13,998 bases of DNA, taken from the NCBI GenBank assembly GCA_946479505.1, contig CAMLGC010000066.1, forward strand, positions 1 to 13,998. The letters run 5' to 3'. Below, one piece after another: positions 5,883-13,000 of the stretch. The position numbers were made by a program, and so were the translations under genes. Numbering within the stretch: the stretch's first letter is position 1; each line of letters starts with the position of its first letter. The stretch is from an uncultured Sphingomonadaceae bacterium (GTDB lineage Bacteria > Pseudomonadota > Alphaproteobacteria > Sphingomonadales > Sphingomonadaceae). The notes below the pieces were generated by a model. It saw only the letters and a program-made list of their open reading frames with translations, was not told the DNA's origin and did no database searches.

Positions 5883-6875
5883 ATGCACATTACCAAGGAC
5901 ACGCTTTCGCTCATCGGCAACACGCCGCTCGTCCGCCTCGCCGGGCCGAGCGCGGAGACGGGCTGCGAGATCTACGGCAAGTGCGAGTTCATGAATCCGG
6001 GCGGTTCGGTCAAGGATCGTGCGGCGCTCACCATCGTCGAGGATGCGGAGGCGAAGGGGCTGCTCGCGCCCGGCGGTACCATCGTCGAGGGTACTGCGGG
6101 CAATACCGGGATCGGGCTCGCGCTCGTCGGCAACGCCAAGGGCTACAGGACGATCATCGTCATGCCCGAGACGCAGAGCCGGGAGAAGATGGACACGCTC
6201 ACGGCGCTCGGCGCGGAGCTCGTGCTGGTGCCCGCGGCACCGTATTCGAATCCGTGCCATTTCGTGCATACCTCGCGCCGAATTGCGGAGGAGACCGACA
6301 ACGCGATCTGGGCCAACCAGTTCGACAACACCGCCAACCGCCGCGCGCACATCCACGGCACTGCGGAGGAGATCTGGGCGCAGACGGACGGCCGCATCGA
6401 CGGCTTCACCTGCGCGGTCGGCACCGGCGGCACCCTCGCGGGCGTCGGGCTGGGCCTGAAGGCGAAGGACGAGCAGGTGACGATCGCCCTCAGCGATCCC
6501 TATGGCGCCGCGCTCTACGAATTCTACGCCTGTGGCGAGCTCAAATCGGAGGGCTCGTCGGTGGCGGAAGGCATCGGGCAGGGGCGGATCACCGCCAATC
6601 TCGAAGGCGTGCCGATCGACACCCAGTTCCGCATCTCGGACGAGGAGGGGCTCGCATGGGTGCGGCGGCTGCTCGCCGAAGAGGGCCTGTGCCTGGGGCT
6701 GTCTTCGGGGATCAACGTCGCGGGCGCGGTGCGGCTCGCGAAGGAGCTCGGGCCGGGCAAGCGGATCGCGACAATCCTGGCCGATACGGGCTTCCGCTAC
6801 CTCTCGACGCTCTACAATCCAGAATGGCTTGCCGCGAAGGGACTGTCGGCACCCGACTCGCCGGCGGTGCGCTGA
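5883..6875 (+). CDS. cysK: Cysteine synthase A (O-acetylserine sulfhydrylase)
   Basis: The product has 330 residues and is a PLP-dependent fold-type II enzyme that makes L-cysteine from O-acetylserine and sulfide in the cytoplasm. Visible features in order are LIGNTPLVRL (10-19), NPGGSVKDRAA (38-48) with the PLP Lys at K44, the substrate loop EGTAGNTGIGLA (69-80), VGTGGTLAG (179-187) as the phosphate-binding Gly/Thr loop, EGIGQG (229-234), and LSSG (273-276) near the PLP ring. The loop reads TAGNTG where most CysK proteins have TSGNTG; I recall the Ala form in an alphaproteobacterial CysK group. ATG 5883 begins the conserved N-terminus, MHITKDTLSLIGNTPL, and no strong Shine-Dalgarno sequence precedes it. 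Cystathionine beta-synthase activity is the main alternative, though no CBS regulatory domain is present. Confidence 0.9.
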   Translation: MHITKDTLSLIGNTPLVRLAGPSAETGCEIYGKCEFMNPGGSVKDRAALTIVEDAEAKGLLAPGGTIVEGTAGNTGIGLALVGNAKGYRTIIVMPETQSREKMDTLTALGAELVLVPAAPYSNPCHFVHTSRRIAEETDNAIWANQFDNTANRRAHIHGTAEEIWAQTDGRIDGFTCAVGTGGTLAGVGLGLKAKDEQVTIALSDPYGAALYEFYACGELKSEGSSVAEGIGQGRITANLEGVPIDTQFRISDEEGLAWVRRLLAEEGLCLGLSSGINVAGAVRLAKELGPGKRIATILADTGFRYLSTLYNPEWLAAKGLSAPDSPAVR

Positions 6876-6955
6876 TCGCCGGCGCATCGACAATCCGGCC
6901 ACCGGCGGGTACAGCTCGCTCCGGAATGAAGGCAACCGAGGATTCCGGCCAGACG

Positions 6956-7237
6956 ATGCAGCGGCTCAAGGTCGGTATGACCGGGCTCGCGCTGGTGCTG
7001 CTGCTCATCGGCCTGGCAAGCGTGGTCTTCAGCTCCGCGAGCAAGGAGAGGCCCGTCGACGTCGCGGGCGCGGCGCAGCCGGACGTGGTTGCTAATCTGT
7101 CGCTCACCAACGAGCCGGAGCCAGCCGAACCGACCTCGACCGAGCCGCTCGCGGAACTCGGCGTCGCGCCGAGCACGACGGCTCCGACCAACACGGTCGA
7201 GCCCGCCCCCCCGCCACCAGCGCAGCCGCGGCAATAG
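6956..7237 (+). CDS. Uncharacterised small membrane-anchored protein with Pro/Thr-rich tail
   Basis: I do not recognise a named family. From ATG 6956 the product has 93 residues: a basic start (MQRLKVGM), one hydrophobic segment (about residues 9-28, TGLALVLLLIGLASVVFSSA), then a polar region rich in Glu, Pro, Thr and Ala. That region includes EPLAELGVAPST and ends in a PPPPAQPRQ-like stretch. It looks like a bitopic protein with a disordered periplasmic tail. GAGGA lies 13 nt before ATG 6956, which is long spacing. ATG 6926, adding ten residues, is an alternative without a ribosome binding site. The gene follows cysK by about 80 nt and may share its transcript. It also directly precedes the mraZ control region, so a cell-envelope role is possible but is only positional inference. 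Confidence 0.6.
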   Translation: MQRLKVGMTGLALVLLLIGLASVVFSSASKERPVDVAGAAQPDVVANLSLTNEPEPAEPTSTEPLAELGVAPSTTAPTNTVEPAPPPPAQPRQ

Positions 7238-7241
7238 CGCC

Positions 7242-7280
7242 GGTTTTCGGGCGGATCGCCGGTCGGCCCGCCCGGAAAAC
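7242..7280. repeat. Long inverted repeat just after the small membrane-anchored protein gene
   Basis: GTTTTC-GGGCGG (7243-7254) pairs with CCGCCC-G-GAAAAC (7268-7280). This gives 12 pairs with one bulged G and a 13-nt loop. It begins 5 nt after the stop codon, where a terminator would be expected, but neither strand has a U tract beyond the stem. It may end the upstream transcript with Rho, protect its 3' end, or fold in an mraZ leader RNA. Confidence 0.6.
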
Positions 7281-7500
7281 ACCTAAGCCAAATAACGGTT
7301 TGCGGTGATGGCTTTGGACCGCGCGCCGCTATCCGCCAGTCCGGACGTCCTCGTCCATCGTTTCAGCCGCGGCCGATGCAGGCACGCGGCGCTCGCGCCT
7401 GTACGGCCGTTTCCCTCCAGCCAACCCGGTGCTCGAAGCCCCTCTTCGATCGGCGGAGGAACATTCCATGAATCAGTACATCTAGGCGCTACTTACCCGT
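7281..7500 (+). other. Hairpin-rich non-coding segment upstream of mraZ
   Basis: I see no convincing protein gene in these 220 bp. Several hairpins are visible. CC-T-AAGCCA (7282-7290) pairs with TGGCTT-T-GG (7309-7317). GGCCG..CAGG..CGCG (7371-7388) pairs with CGCG.CCTG..CGGCC (7394-7408) around loop GCGCT, 13 pairs in all. TCGAAG (7433-7438) pairs with CTTCGA (7444-7449). A five-codon frame with a strong ribosome binding site follows at 7468. The segment could be a leader or small RNA analogous in place to UpsM of Rhodobacter sphaeroides, which comes from the mraZ upstream region. That is inference from position only. Confidence 0.4.
7455..7485 (+). other. Strong Shine-Dalgarno sequence with a five-codon open frame (MNQYI-stop)
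   Basis: GGAGGA (7455-7460) lies 7 nt before ATG 7468, which is near-ideal spacing and the best ribosome binding site in this intergenic region. The frame reads Met-Asn-Gln-Tyr-Ile and then TAG. It could be a leader peptide, a remnant of a lost gene, or chance. No promoter for it is obvious. Confidence 0.35.
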
Positions 7501-7504
7501 AATA

Positions 7505-7540
7505 TCCCCAATAATCCCCTTGGCACCCCAAGCCTCCCCT
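7505..7540 (-). promoter_or_regulatory. Putative MraZ operator: four G4 boxes at 10-bp spacing
   Basis: CCCC occurs at 7506, 7516, 7526 and 7536, exactly 10 bp apart. On the minus strand each box reads A/T-GGGG-A/T with 4-bp spacers. E. coli MraZ binds TGGGN direct repeats separated by 5 nt, also a 10-bp period, so the spacing and G-run core agree. The array covers the -35 and spacer of the mraZ promoter, as expected for an autorepressor. Confidence 0.75.
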
Positions 7541-7548
7541 GATATTAG
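7520..7548 (+). promoter_or_regulatory. Sigma-70-type promoter of the mraZ (dcw) operon
   Basis: TTGGCA (7520-7525, 5 of 6 matches) and TATTAG (7543-7548, 4 of 6) are separated by 17 bp. Transcription would start near 7555, leaving a leader of about 100 nt before the mraZ start. Two of the four MraZ boxes lie between the two hexamers. Confidence 0.6.
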
Positions 7549-7657
7549 TTTGGCAACAGAGGGGCAGGCTTTCTTGCATCCCAAGCCGGGACCGGGACCG
7601 CAGCGATGGCTGCCTTTCGGAGCGGGGAAGGTGTGTGCGCCGCTGATCGAGGTGGGC

Positions 7658-8164
7658 GTGTTGGACCGGGGAAACTATCAGGGCTACGGGTTGGCGCAGG
7701 TGGACGACAAGGGTCGCGTCGCCATTCCCGCGGCCCTGCGCGCCACCATCGAAGGCAACACCCCCCCAGACCCCAACGGCAAAGACGTGCGCCGCGTCAT
7801 CATCTCGACGCATCCCAAGGAATCGTGCCTGGTCGGCTACGATCTCGCCTATGTGACCGAGCTGAAGGAGCGGCTGACCGCGCGCGAGCTCGCGCACACC
7901 GACCAGAACGGCGAGGTCGATTACAATATCAAGCGGCGGGGCACCGGAGCGGCAGAGGCGGTGCCGTTCGACGGTAGCGGGCGCTTCATCCTGCCGCCCT
8001 TCCCGCGATTCGAGGCCGGGATCGAGAATTTCGCCTTCTTTTGGGGGGTGATGGATTTCTTCGAGATCTGGAACCCTAAGACGCTGATCGAATGCCCCAC
8101 CGCGACCGACGTGCAGAAGCGCGCGGCGCGCTTCTTCATGGCCGAAAAGGGCATTTCCCTATGA
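7658..8164 (+). CDS. mraZ: MraZ, transcriptional regulator of the division and cell wall cluster
   Basis: The product has 168 residues from GTG 7658. MraZ is a ring-forming DNA-binding protein made of two SpoVT/AbrB-like halves that represses its own operon. Both signature motifs are visible: DDKGRVAIP (16-24) and DGSGRFILP (105-113). The family N-terminus, [17 protein letters not shown], begins only a few residues after the start. GAGGTGG (7649-7655) serves as ribosome binding site for GTG 7658 or TTG 7661. The frame stays open upstream to TTG 7520, but that start lies inside the promoter and MraZ boxes and would add 46 residues unlike the family, so I reject it. The stop codon shares ATGA with the rsmH start. 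Transcription is probably controlled by MraZ itself through the boxes at 7505-7540. Confidence 0.9.
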   Translation: MLDRGNYQGYGLAQVDDKGRVAIPAALRATIEGNTPPDPNGKDVRRVIISTHPKESCLVGYDLAYVTELKERLTARELAHTDQNGEVDYNIKRRGTGAAEAVPFDGSGRFILPPFPRFEAGIENFAFFWGVMDFFEIWNPKTLIECPTATDVQKRAARFFMAEKGISL

Positions 8165-9108
8165 TCGCGGATGCCCCCCACATTCCCGTTCTTCTCGACG
8201 AGGTGTTGGATGCGCTCGCCATTGCGCCGGGCGAACGCCATGTCGACGCGACGTTCGGCGCGGGCGGGTACACCCGCGCAATGCTCGGCCGCGGCGCCGA
8301 GGTGATCGCCTTCGATCGCGATCCCGACGCGATCGCCGAAGGTCGAGCGCTGGCAGAGGAGGCCGAAGGCCGGCTGATTCTCGTGTCCGCGCCCTTTTCG
8401 GCGCTCGACGGAGAGATCGTGGCGCGGGAGCTCGCGCCGGTCGATGGCGTGACGATGGATATCGGCGTCTCCTCGATGCAGATCGACCGCGCCGAGCGGG
8501 GATTCTCGTTTCAGGCAGACGGCCCGCTCGACATGCGGATGAGCCAGGAAGGCCCGACCGCGGCCGATTTCCTCAACGATGCCGACGAGTCCGAGATTGC
8601 GGACGTGCTCTATCTTTATGGTGAGGAGCGCCAGTCGCGCCGCGTCGCACGGGCGATCGTCGCTGCACGGCCGATCACCCGCACCGCGGAGCTTGCCGCG
8701 GTCGTGCGCAAGGCTCTTGGCCACAAGCCGCACGACAAGAAGGATCCCGCAACGCGGACGTTTCAGGCGATCCGCATCCACCTCAATCGCGAATTGGACG
8801 AACTCGAGCAGGGGCTTGCCGCGGCGGAGCGCGTGCTCAGGCCCGGCGGACGGCTCGCGGTCGTCACCTTCCACAGCCTCGAAGACCGGCTGGTCAAGCG
8901 CTTCCTGCGGACACGCAGCGGCGCGGCGCCCGGCGGATCGCGCCATCTGCCGCAGGCACGAGCCGGCGCGGCCCCGAGCTTCGAGCAGGTCGGGCGTGCG
9001 GTACGCCCGAGCGACGACGAGATCGCGCGCAACCCTCGCGCGCGCTCGGCAACCTTACGCGTAGGGCGGCGGACCGCCAACGCCGCCTGGACAGGAGGAG
9101 CAGCATGA
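8161..9108 (+). CDS. rsmH: 16S rRNA (cytosine(1402)-N(4))-methyltransferase RsmH
   Basis: The product has 315 residues. RsmH (formerly MraW) methylates N4 of C1402 in the decoding centre of 16S rRNA using S-adenosylmethionine. Visible motifs are [13 protein letters not shown] (7-19), the SAM-binding [14 protein letters not shown] (29-42), FDRDPDAIA (51-59), [11 protein letters not shown] (99-109), [15 protein letters not shown] (113-127), [15 protein letters not shown] in the C-terminal half, and [14 protein letters not shown]. Length and motif order are those of the family. The start is ATG 8161, overlapping the mraZ stop by four bases (ATGA); a longer in-frame ATG at 8092 inside mraZ would add non-family residues. 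The stop overlaps ftsL in the same way. This is the second gene of the standard dcw order. Confidence 0.96.
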   Translation: MIADAPHIPVLLDEVLDALAIAPGERHVDATFGAGGYTRAMLGRGAEVIAFDRDPDAIAEGRALAEEAEGRLILVSAPFSALDGEIVARELAPVDGVTMDIGVSSMQIDRAERGFSFQADGPLDMRMSQEGPTAADFLNDADESEIADVLYLYGEERQSRRVARAIVAARPITRTAELAAVVRKALGHKPHDKKDPATRTFQAIRIHLNRELDELEQGLAAAERVLRPGGRLAVVTFHSLEDRLVKRFLRTRSGAAPGGSRHLPQARAGAAPSFEQVGRAVRPSDDEIARNPRARSATLRVGRRTANAAWTGGAA

Positions 9109-9737
9109 CCGCGACCTATCGGCTCAAGGGCATGGGATGGTTCCTGAGCTGCGTCATCGGCGCGCTCGGCTTCTATCTGATCTCGCTTCAGGTGGCTACC
9201 GAGCGCAAGAAGCTCGACGATCTCAACCGCGATATTGCCCAGGCCCATCGCGATATTCGGGGATTGCAGACCGAGTTCACGACGCGATCGAATCTTGCAC
9301 AGCTCGAACGGTGGAACGGAGAGGTGCTGGCACTGACCGCGCCGACGCCGGATCAATACATCGGGAGCGAGGCCCAACTCGCCGCGCTCGACTTCAATGG
9401 AGGCATGGCCGCCGACGTGCAGACCGCGCAACTCGTAATTCCGAGCGCGGCGCCGCTCGACGGTCGCGCGCCCGAGCCGATAGTGGCCACCCGCCCGATC
9501 GTGATGGCGGCAAACGCGCCCGTTGCCGTTGCACCGGTGCCCGCCGCGCATGGGCACGCATCCGAGCCGAGGGAGTCCGTCCGGGTTGCTGTCGCTACGC
9601 CCACACCACGCGCTGCCAAGCCTGCGATGCGCCGGACCAAGGCCGAGGCGGTGGCGATGCTCGATCGCACATTGCTGAGCGACGCGACGCTTGGTGATCT
9701 GATCGCCGGCGCGCGTGCCGAGCGCCGCTCGCGTTGA
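9105..9737 (+). CDS. ftsL: Cell division protein FtsL
   Basis: The product has 210 residues. FtsL is a bitopic inner-membrane protein that joins FtsB and FtsQ and helps activate FtsWI at the septum. The layout fits: a short cytoplasmic N-terminus, a transmembrane helix at about residues 11-29, then a heptad-like coiled coil (about 33-66, [26 protein letters not shown]) leading to the conserved LERWN (67-71). The rest is a long Ala/Pro-rich periplasmic tail with a basic C-terminus, which makes it much longer than the E. coli protein (about 120 residues). An AGGAGGAG ribosome binding site lies about 5 nt before ATG 9105. The start overlaps the rsmH stop, and the stop overlaps the ftsI TTG start. 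Sequence conservation in this family is low, so position and architecture carry the call. Confidence 0.88.
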   Translation: MTATYRLKGMGWFLSCVIGALGFYLISLQVATERKKLDDLNRDIAQAHRDIRGLQTEFTTRSNLAQLERWNGEVLALTAPTPDQYIGSEAQLAALDFNGGMAADVQTAQLVIPSAAPLDGRAPEPIVATRPIVMAANAPVAVAPVPAAHGHASEPRESVRVAVATPTPRAAKPAMRRTKAEAVAMLDRTLLSDATLGDLIAGARAERRSR

Positions 9738-11455
9738 GCGTCCTGCTCGCCCGACCCCTGCCGCAACGGCGACTGACCGGGCAGCGCCACGCGCTGGTCG
9801 TGACGTCGCACCAGCGGCTGGTGATGCTGCTGATGCTGTTCGCGGCAGGCGCGCTGCTGATCGTCGGCCGGCTGAGCTATCTCGCCGTTTTCACGCAGCC
9901 CGCGACGAGCCGCGATGCAGCCGCCGCGCTCGTCCCGCTGCGCGGCGATATCGTCGATCGCAACGGCGAGCCGCTGGCGCGCACGATCGACGCGTGGTCG
10001 ATCGGCGTCCATCCTCGCAAGATCATCGGCGATCGCGACGAATTGGCGCGCCAGCTCGCCGACCTCATGCCGGAGCACGACCAGGCTTATTTCTCGGAAA
10101 TGCTCCACGCGGATGTCAATTTCACCTATATCCAGCGCCGCGCCCTGCCCGATCTGGTCGAACAGGTGAACGCGCTGGGCGAGCCGGCGATCGTCTTCGA
10201 TCGCGAGCCCGAGCGGCTCTATCCACAATCGACGCTCGCCGCGCACGCGCTCGGCTTCATCGACTATTCGGGCCACGGCGCGCGCGGCATGGAGCGCGCG
10301 CTCGACGAGCGGCTGATCGACCCGGCGCTGCGCGGACAGCCGGTTGCGCTGTCGATCGACAGCCGCGTCCAGGCGGCGATGGAAAGCGAGCTGGGTACAG
10401 CCGTTTCGACGTTTCAGGCACAGGCAGGCGCTGGAATCGTGCTCGACGTCCACACCGGCGAGGTGCTCGCGATGGTGTCGCTGCCGCAGTTCAATCCGAA
10501 CAGGATCAAGGATGCGACCGAGGACGAGCTGCGCAACAACGTGACGCAGAGTGTGTTCGAGCTCGGCTCGACGTTCAAGCCGATCACCGTCGCGGCCGCG
10601 ATCGATACCGGCGTCGAAACCTCGATGTCGAAGCGGTTCGACGCAACCAAGCCGCTCAAGGTCGGCCGCTTCACGATCCACGACGATCCGGGCGACGAGC
10701 AGGAGCGGTGGCTCAACATTCCCGAAACGCTGATCTATTCGTCGAATATCGCGACCGCACGCATCGCCGACGAGCTCGGCGCCGAGCGGCTCCAGGCGAT
10801 GTTCCGCAAGCTCGGATTCGACACCCGGCCCGACATCGAGCTCAAGGAAAAGGCGACTCCGCTCTGGCCCGATTATTGGGCGCGGGTCACGGTGATGACA
10901 GCGGCATACGGGCACGGCGTCGCGGTGACGCCGCTGCATCTCGCAAGCGCCTATGCGGCGCTCGTCAATGGCGGTATCTGGCGGCCGGCGACCTTGCTCA
11001 AGGTGCCCGAAGGGGAGGCCGTGAAGGGACGACGCGTGTTGAAGCAATCGACCAGCGACCGGATGCGCCAGCTCCTGCGGCTGATCGTGATGAAGGGCAC
11101 CGGGCGCAAGGGCGACGCGCCGGGCTACCGCGTCGGCGGCAAGACCGGCACCGCCGAGATGGCACAGGCGGGCGGCTATTCGAGCCATCGCAACGTTTCG
11201 ACCTTCGCGGCGGCTTTCCCGATGGATAACCCGCGCTATGTCGTCGTCGCGACGCTGGTCGCGCCCCACGGCACCAAGGAAACCTATGGCTTCACCACCG
11301 CGGCGTGGAATGCGGCGCCCGTCGTCGGTCGCGTGATCCAGCGAGTCGGTCCACAATTGGGCGTGATCCCGGACGCCGACAAGGATATCGACGTGTCCGA
11401 GCTGTTGCCGCTCCTGTGGGAGTCGCCTGCCGAAAAAAGGGCGGCGGCGGAATGA
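9734..11455 (+). CDS. ftsI: Peptidoglycan D,D-transpeptidase FtsI (PBP3)
   Basis: The product has 573 residues. It is a class B penicillin-binding protein that cross-links septal peptidoglycan with FtsW and is the target of beta-lactams. It has a cytoplasmic N-terminus, a membrane anchor at about residues 29-52, the non-catalytic dimerisation domain starting with LRGDIVDRNGEPLA (69-82), and a transpeptidase domain with the SxxK motif S279-T-F-K282 (GSTFKP), SxN as S336-S-N338, and K470-T-G. The catalytic Ser is S279. The start is TTG 9734, overlapping the ftsL stop (TTGA); the usual N-terminal basic region follows at once, so I accept this rare start. Coupled translation probably compensates for the absence of its own ribosome binding site. 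The stop overlaps murE (ATGA). Confidence 0.95.
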   Translation: MSVLLARPLPQRRLTGQRHALVVTSHQRLVMLLMLFAAGALLIVGRLSYLAVFTQPATSRDAAAALVPLRGDIVDRNGEPLARTIDAWSIGVHPRKIIGDRDELARQLADLMPEHDQAYFSEMLHADVNFTYIQRRALPDLVEQVNALGEPAIVFDREPERLYPQSTLAAHALGFIDYSGHGARGMERALDERLIDPALRGQPVALSIDSRVQAAMESELGTAVSTFQAQAGAGIVLDVHTGEVLAMVSLPQFNPNRIKDATEDELRNNVTQSVFELGSTFKPITVAAAIDTGVETSMSKRFDATKPLKVGRFTIHDDPGDEQERWLNIPETLIYSSNIATARIADELGAERLQAMFRKLGFDTRPDIELKEKATPLWPDYWARVTVMTAAYGHGVAVTPLHLASAYAALVNGGIWRPATLLKVPEGEAVKGRRVLKQSTSDRMRQLLRLIVMKGTGRKGDAPGYRVGGKTGTAEMAQAGGYSSHRNVSTFAAAFPMDNPRYVVVATLVAPHGTKETYGFTTAAWNAAPVVGRVIQRVGPQLGVIPDADKDIDVSELLPLLWESPAEKRAAAE

Positions 11456-12867
11456 GGCTGGGTGCGCTCACCGGCGGGAAGGAGAGCGCCACCGTGACCG
11501 GCTTCGCGATCGACCACCGCAAGGTGGCGCCGGGCACGGTATTCGGGGCGTTCCAGGGCACGCGCGTCAACGGCGAGGACTATATATCCGCCGCGGTCGC
11601 CGCGGGCGCAATCGCGGTGGTCGCACGGCCCGAGGCGCGGGTCGAGGGGGCGCTCCACCTCGCCGACGATCGCCCGCGCGCTCTGTTCGCGCGCCTGGCT
11701 TCGCGCTTCTTCGCGCCGTTCCCAGCGACCGCCGTTGCCGTCACCGGCACCAATGGCAAGACCTCGACGGTCGAGATGACGCGCCAGCTCTGGCGGATGG
11801 CGGGGCATCACGCCGCATCGATCGGCACGCTCGGCGTGACCACCGCAGACGACAGCGTCTCGACCGGGCTGACGACGCCCGACATCGTCACCTTCCTGGC
11901 GAACGTCGCGGGGCTGGGACGCGAGGGCGTCACGCACGTCGCGTTCGAGGCATCCAGCCACGGTCTGTCGCAATACCGCACCGAGGGGTTGCCGGTCCGC
12001 GCTGCGGCGTTCACCAATCTGAGCCGCGATCACCTCGATTATCACAAGGACATGGCGGATTATTTCACGGCCAAGCTGCGGCTTTTCGCGGAGGTGCTCG
12101 AGCCGGACGGCACCGCGGTGGTGTGGGCGGACGATCCCAATTCGGCGCGGGTAATCGATCTGGCGCGCGAGCGGCGAAACGGGATCGTGACGGTCGGCAC
12201 GCATGGCGACACGCTGCGCCTCGTCTCGCGGGCGCCGACGCTGTTGGGGCAGGGGCTGGTGATCGAGGCCGAAGGGCGCGAGCACAAGGTCTGTTTGCCG
12301 CTGATCGGCGCCTATCAGGCCGCGAACGCGCTCACCGCGGCGGGGCTGGTGATTGCGACCGGCGGCGACGTGGCCACGACGCTCGCCAACCTCGCGCGGC
12401 TCCAGCCGGTGCGCGGACGGCTCGAGCGCGCGGTGATCGCGCGCAGCGGCGCCCCCGTCTATGTCGATTACGCGCACACCTCCGATGCGCTCGAGGCGGC
12501 AATCGCGGCGTTGAAACCGCATACCAGGGGGCGACTGATCGTCGTGTTCGGCGCGGGCGGAGACCGCGACACCGGCAAGCGCGAGCCGATGGGGCAGGTC
12601 GCGGCGGCCAATGCCGACCTCGTGATCGTCACCGACGACAATCCGCGCACCGAAGATCCCGCGGCGATCCGCGCCGACGTGATGAAGGGCGCGCCCGGCG
12701 CCGTCGAAATTGCCGGCCGCCGCGAAGCGATCGCCGAAGCGATCCGGCGCGCGGAGTCCGACGACATCGTGCTGCTCGCCGGCAAAGGCCACGAACAGGG
12801 GCAGGTGATCGACGATCTGGTGCTGCCGTTCGACGACGTGACGGTCGCGCGCGAGGCCGCGGCGTGA
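11452..12867 (+). CDS. murE: UDP-N-acetylmuramoyl-L-alanyl-D-glutamate--2,6-diaminopimelate ligase
   Basis: The product has 471 residues. MurE adds meso-diaminopimelate to UDP-MurNAc-L-Ala-D-Glu in the cytoplasm, using ATP. The N-terminal UDP-binding part has FAIDHRKVAPGTVFGAFQG (18-36). The ATP loop is VTGTNGKTSTVE (97-108). HLDYHKDMADYFTAK follows, with K208 at the position of the carbamylated Lys, and then VDYAHTSDALE. DNPR (396-399) is the motif that marks diaminopimelate-specific rather than lysine-specific MurE. GKGHEQGQ is near the C-terminus. The start is ATG 11452, overlapping the ftsI stop by four bases; in-frame ORF extension upstream lies inside ftsI and is not family-like. This is the last gene of the overlapped run; the next gap holds a REP-like element. 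Confidence 0.96.
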   Translation: MRLGALTGGKESATVTGFAIDHRKVAPGTVFGAFQGTRVNGEDYISAAVAAGAIAVVARPEARVEGALHLADDRPRALFARLASRFFAPFPATAVAVTGTNGKTSTVEMTRQLWRMAGHHAASIGTLGVTTADDSVSTGLTTPDIVTFLANVAGLGREGVTHVAFEASSHGLSQYRTEGLPVRAAAFTNLSRDHLDYHKDMADYFTAKLRLFAEVLEPDGTAVVWADDPNSARVIDLARERRNGIVTVGTHGDTLRLVSRAPTLLGQGLVIEAEGREHKVCLPLIGAYQAANALTAAGLVIATGGDVATTLANLARLQPVRGRLERAVIARSGAPVYVDYAHTSDALEAAIAALKPHTRGRLIVVFGAGGDRDTGKREPMGQVAAANADLVIVTDDNPRTEDPAAIRADVMKGAPGAVEIAGRREAIAEAIRRAESDDIVLLAGKGHEQGQVIDDLVLPFDDVTVAREAAA

Positions 12868-12874
12868 GGGGCTT

Positions 12875-13000
12875 GGGGAGCTCGTCCCCCCCCCGCTTGC
12901 GGAAGGGGTCAGGGGTGGGCGCCCGGCCTGAATTTTCGTTGTGCTGTCTGGATTGCGGGAGCCCACCCCTCGATCCCCCCCCGCAAGCGGGAGGGCAGGG
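12875..13000. repeat. REP-like inverted repeat pair (BIME-like) between murE and murF
   Basis: Two units face each other. The left unit (about 12885-12920) has CCGCTTGCGG at 12893-12902 and AGGGGTGGGC at 12911-12920. The right unit (12961-12994) has GCCCACCCCT at 12961-12970 and CCGCAAGCGG at 12981-12990. Both 10-bp blocks match perfectly as inverted copies, and each CCGC-TT-GCGG core is itself a small palindrome. A 40-bp spacer separates them. Just upstream, GGGGA-GCTCG-TCCCC forms another small hairpin. The right unit ends in GGGAGGG, which serves as the murF ribosome binding site. The CCCGCTTGCGG core recalls dispersed intergenic repeats of many GC-rich bacteria. Copy number in this genome cannot be seen here. 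Confidence 0.75.

Noticed and set aside
5022..6935. Minus-strand open frame of 637 codons opposite cysK
   Set aside because: cysK is unmistakable on the plus strand, and the frame runs across the terminator, the lipoprotein gene and the divergent control region.
7242..7280. Intrinsic terminator after the small membrane-anchored protein gene
   Set aside because: The stem is strong but there is no U tract after it on either strand, so I list it only as an inverted repeat.
7281..7500. RNase P RNA gene upstream of mraZ
   Set aside because: The segment is too short, and the universal RNase P core such as GAGGAAAGTCCGGGCT is absent.
7305..7502. 65-codon frame in the mraZ upstream segment
   Set aside because: No ribosome binding site, no family resemblance, and composition like the shadows; hairpins span it.
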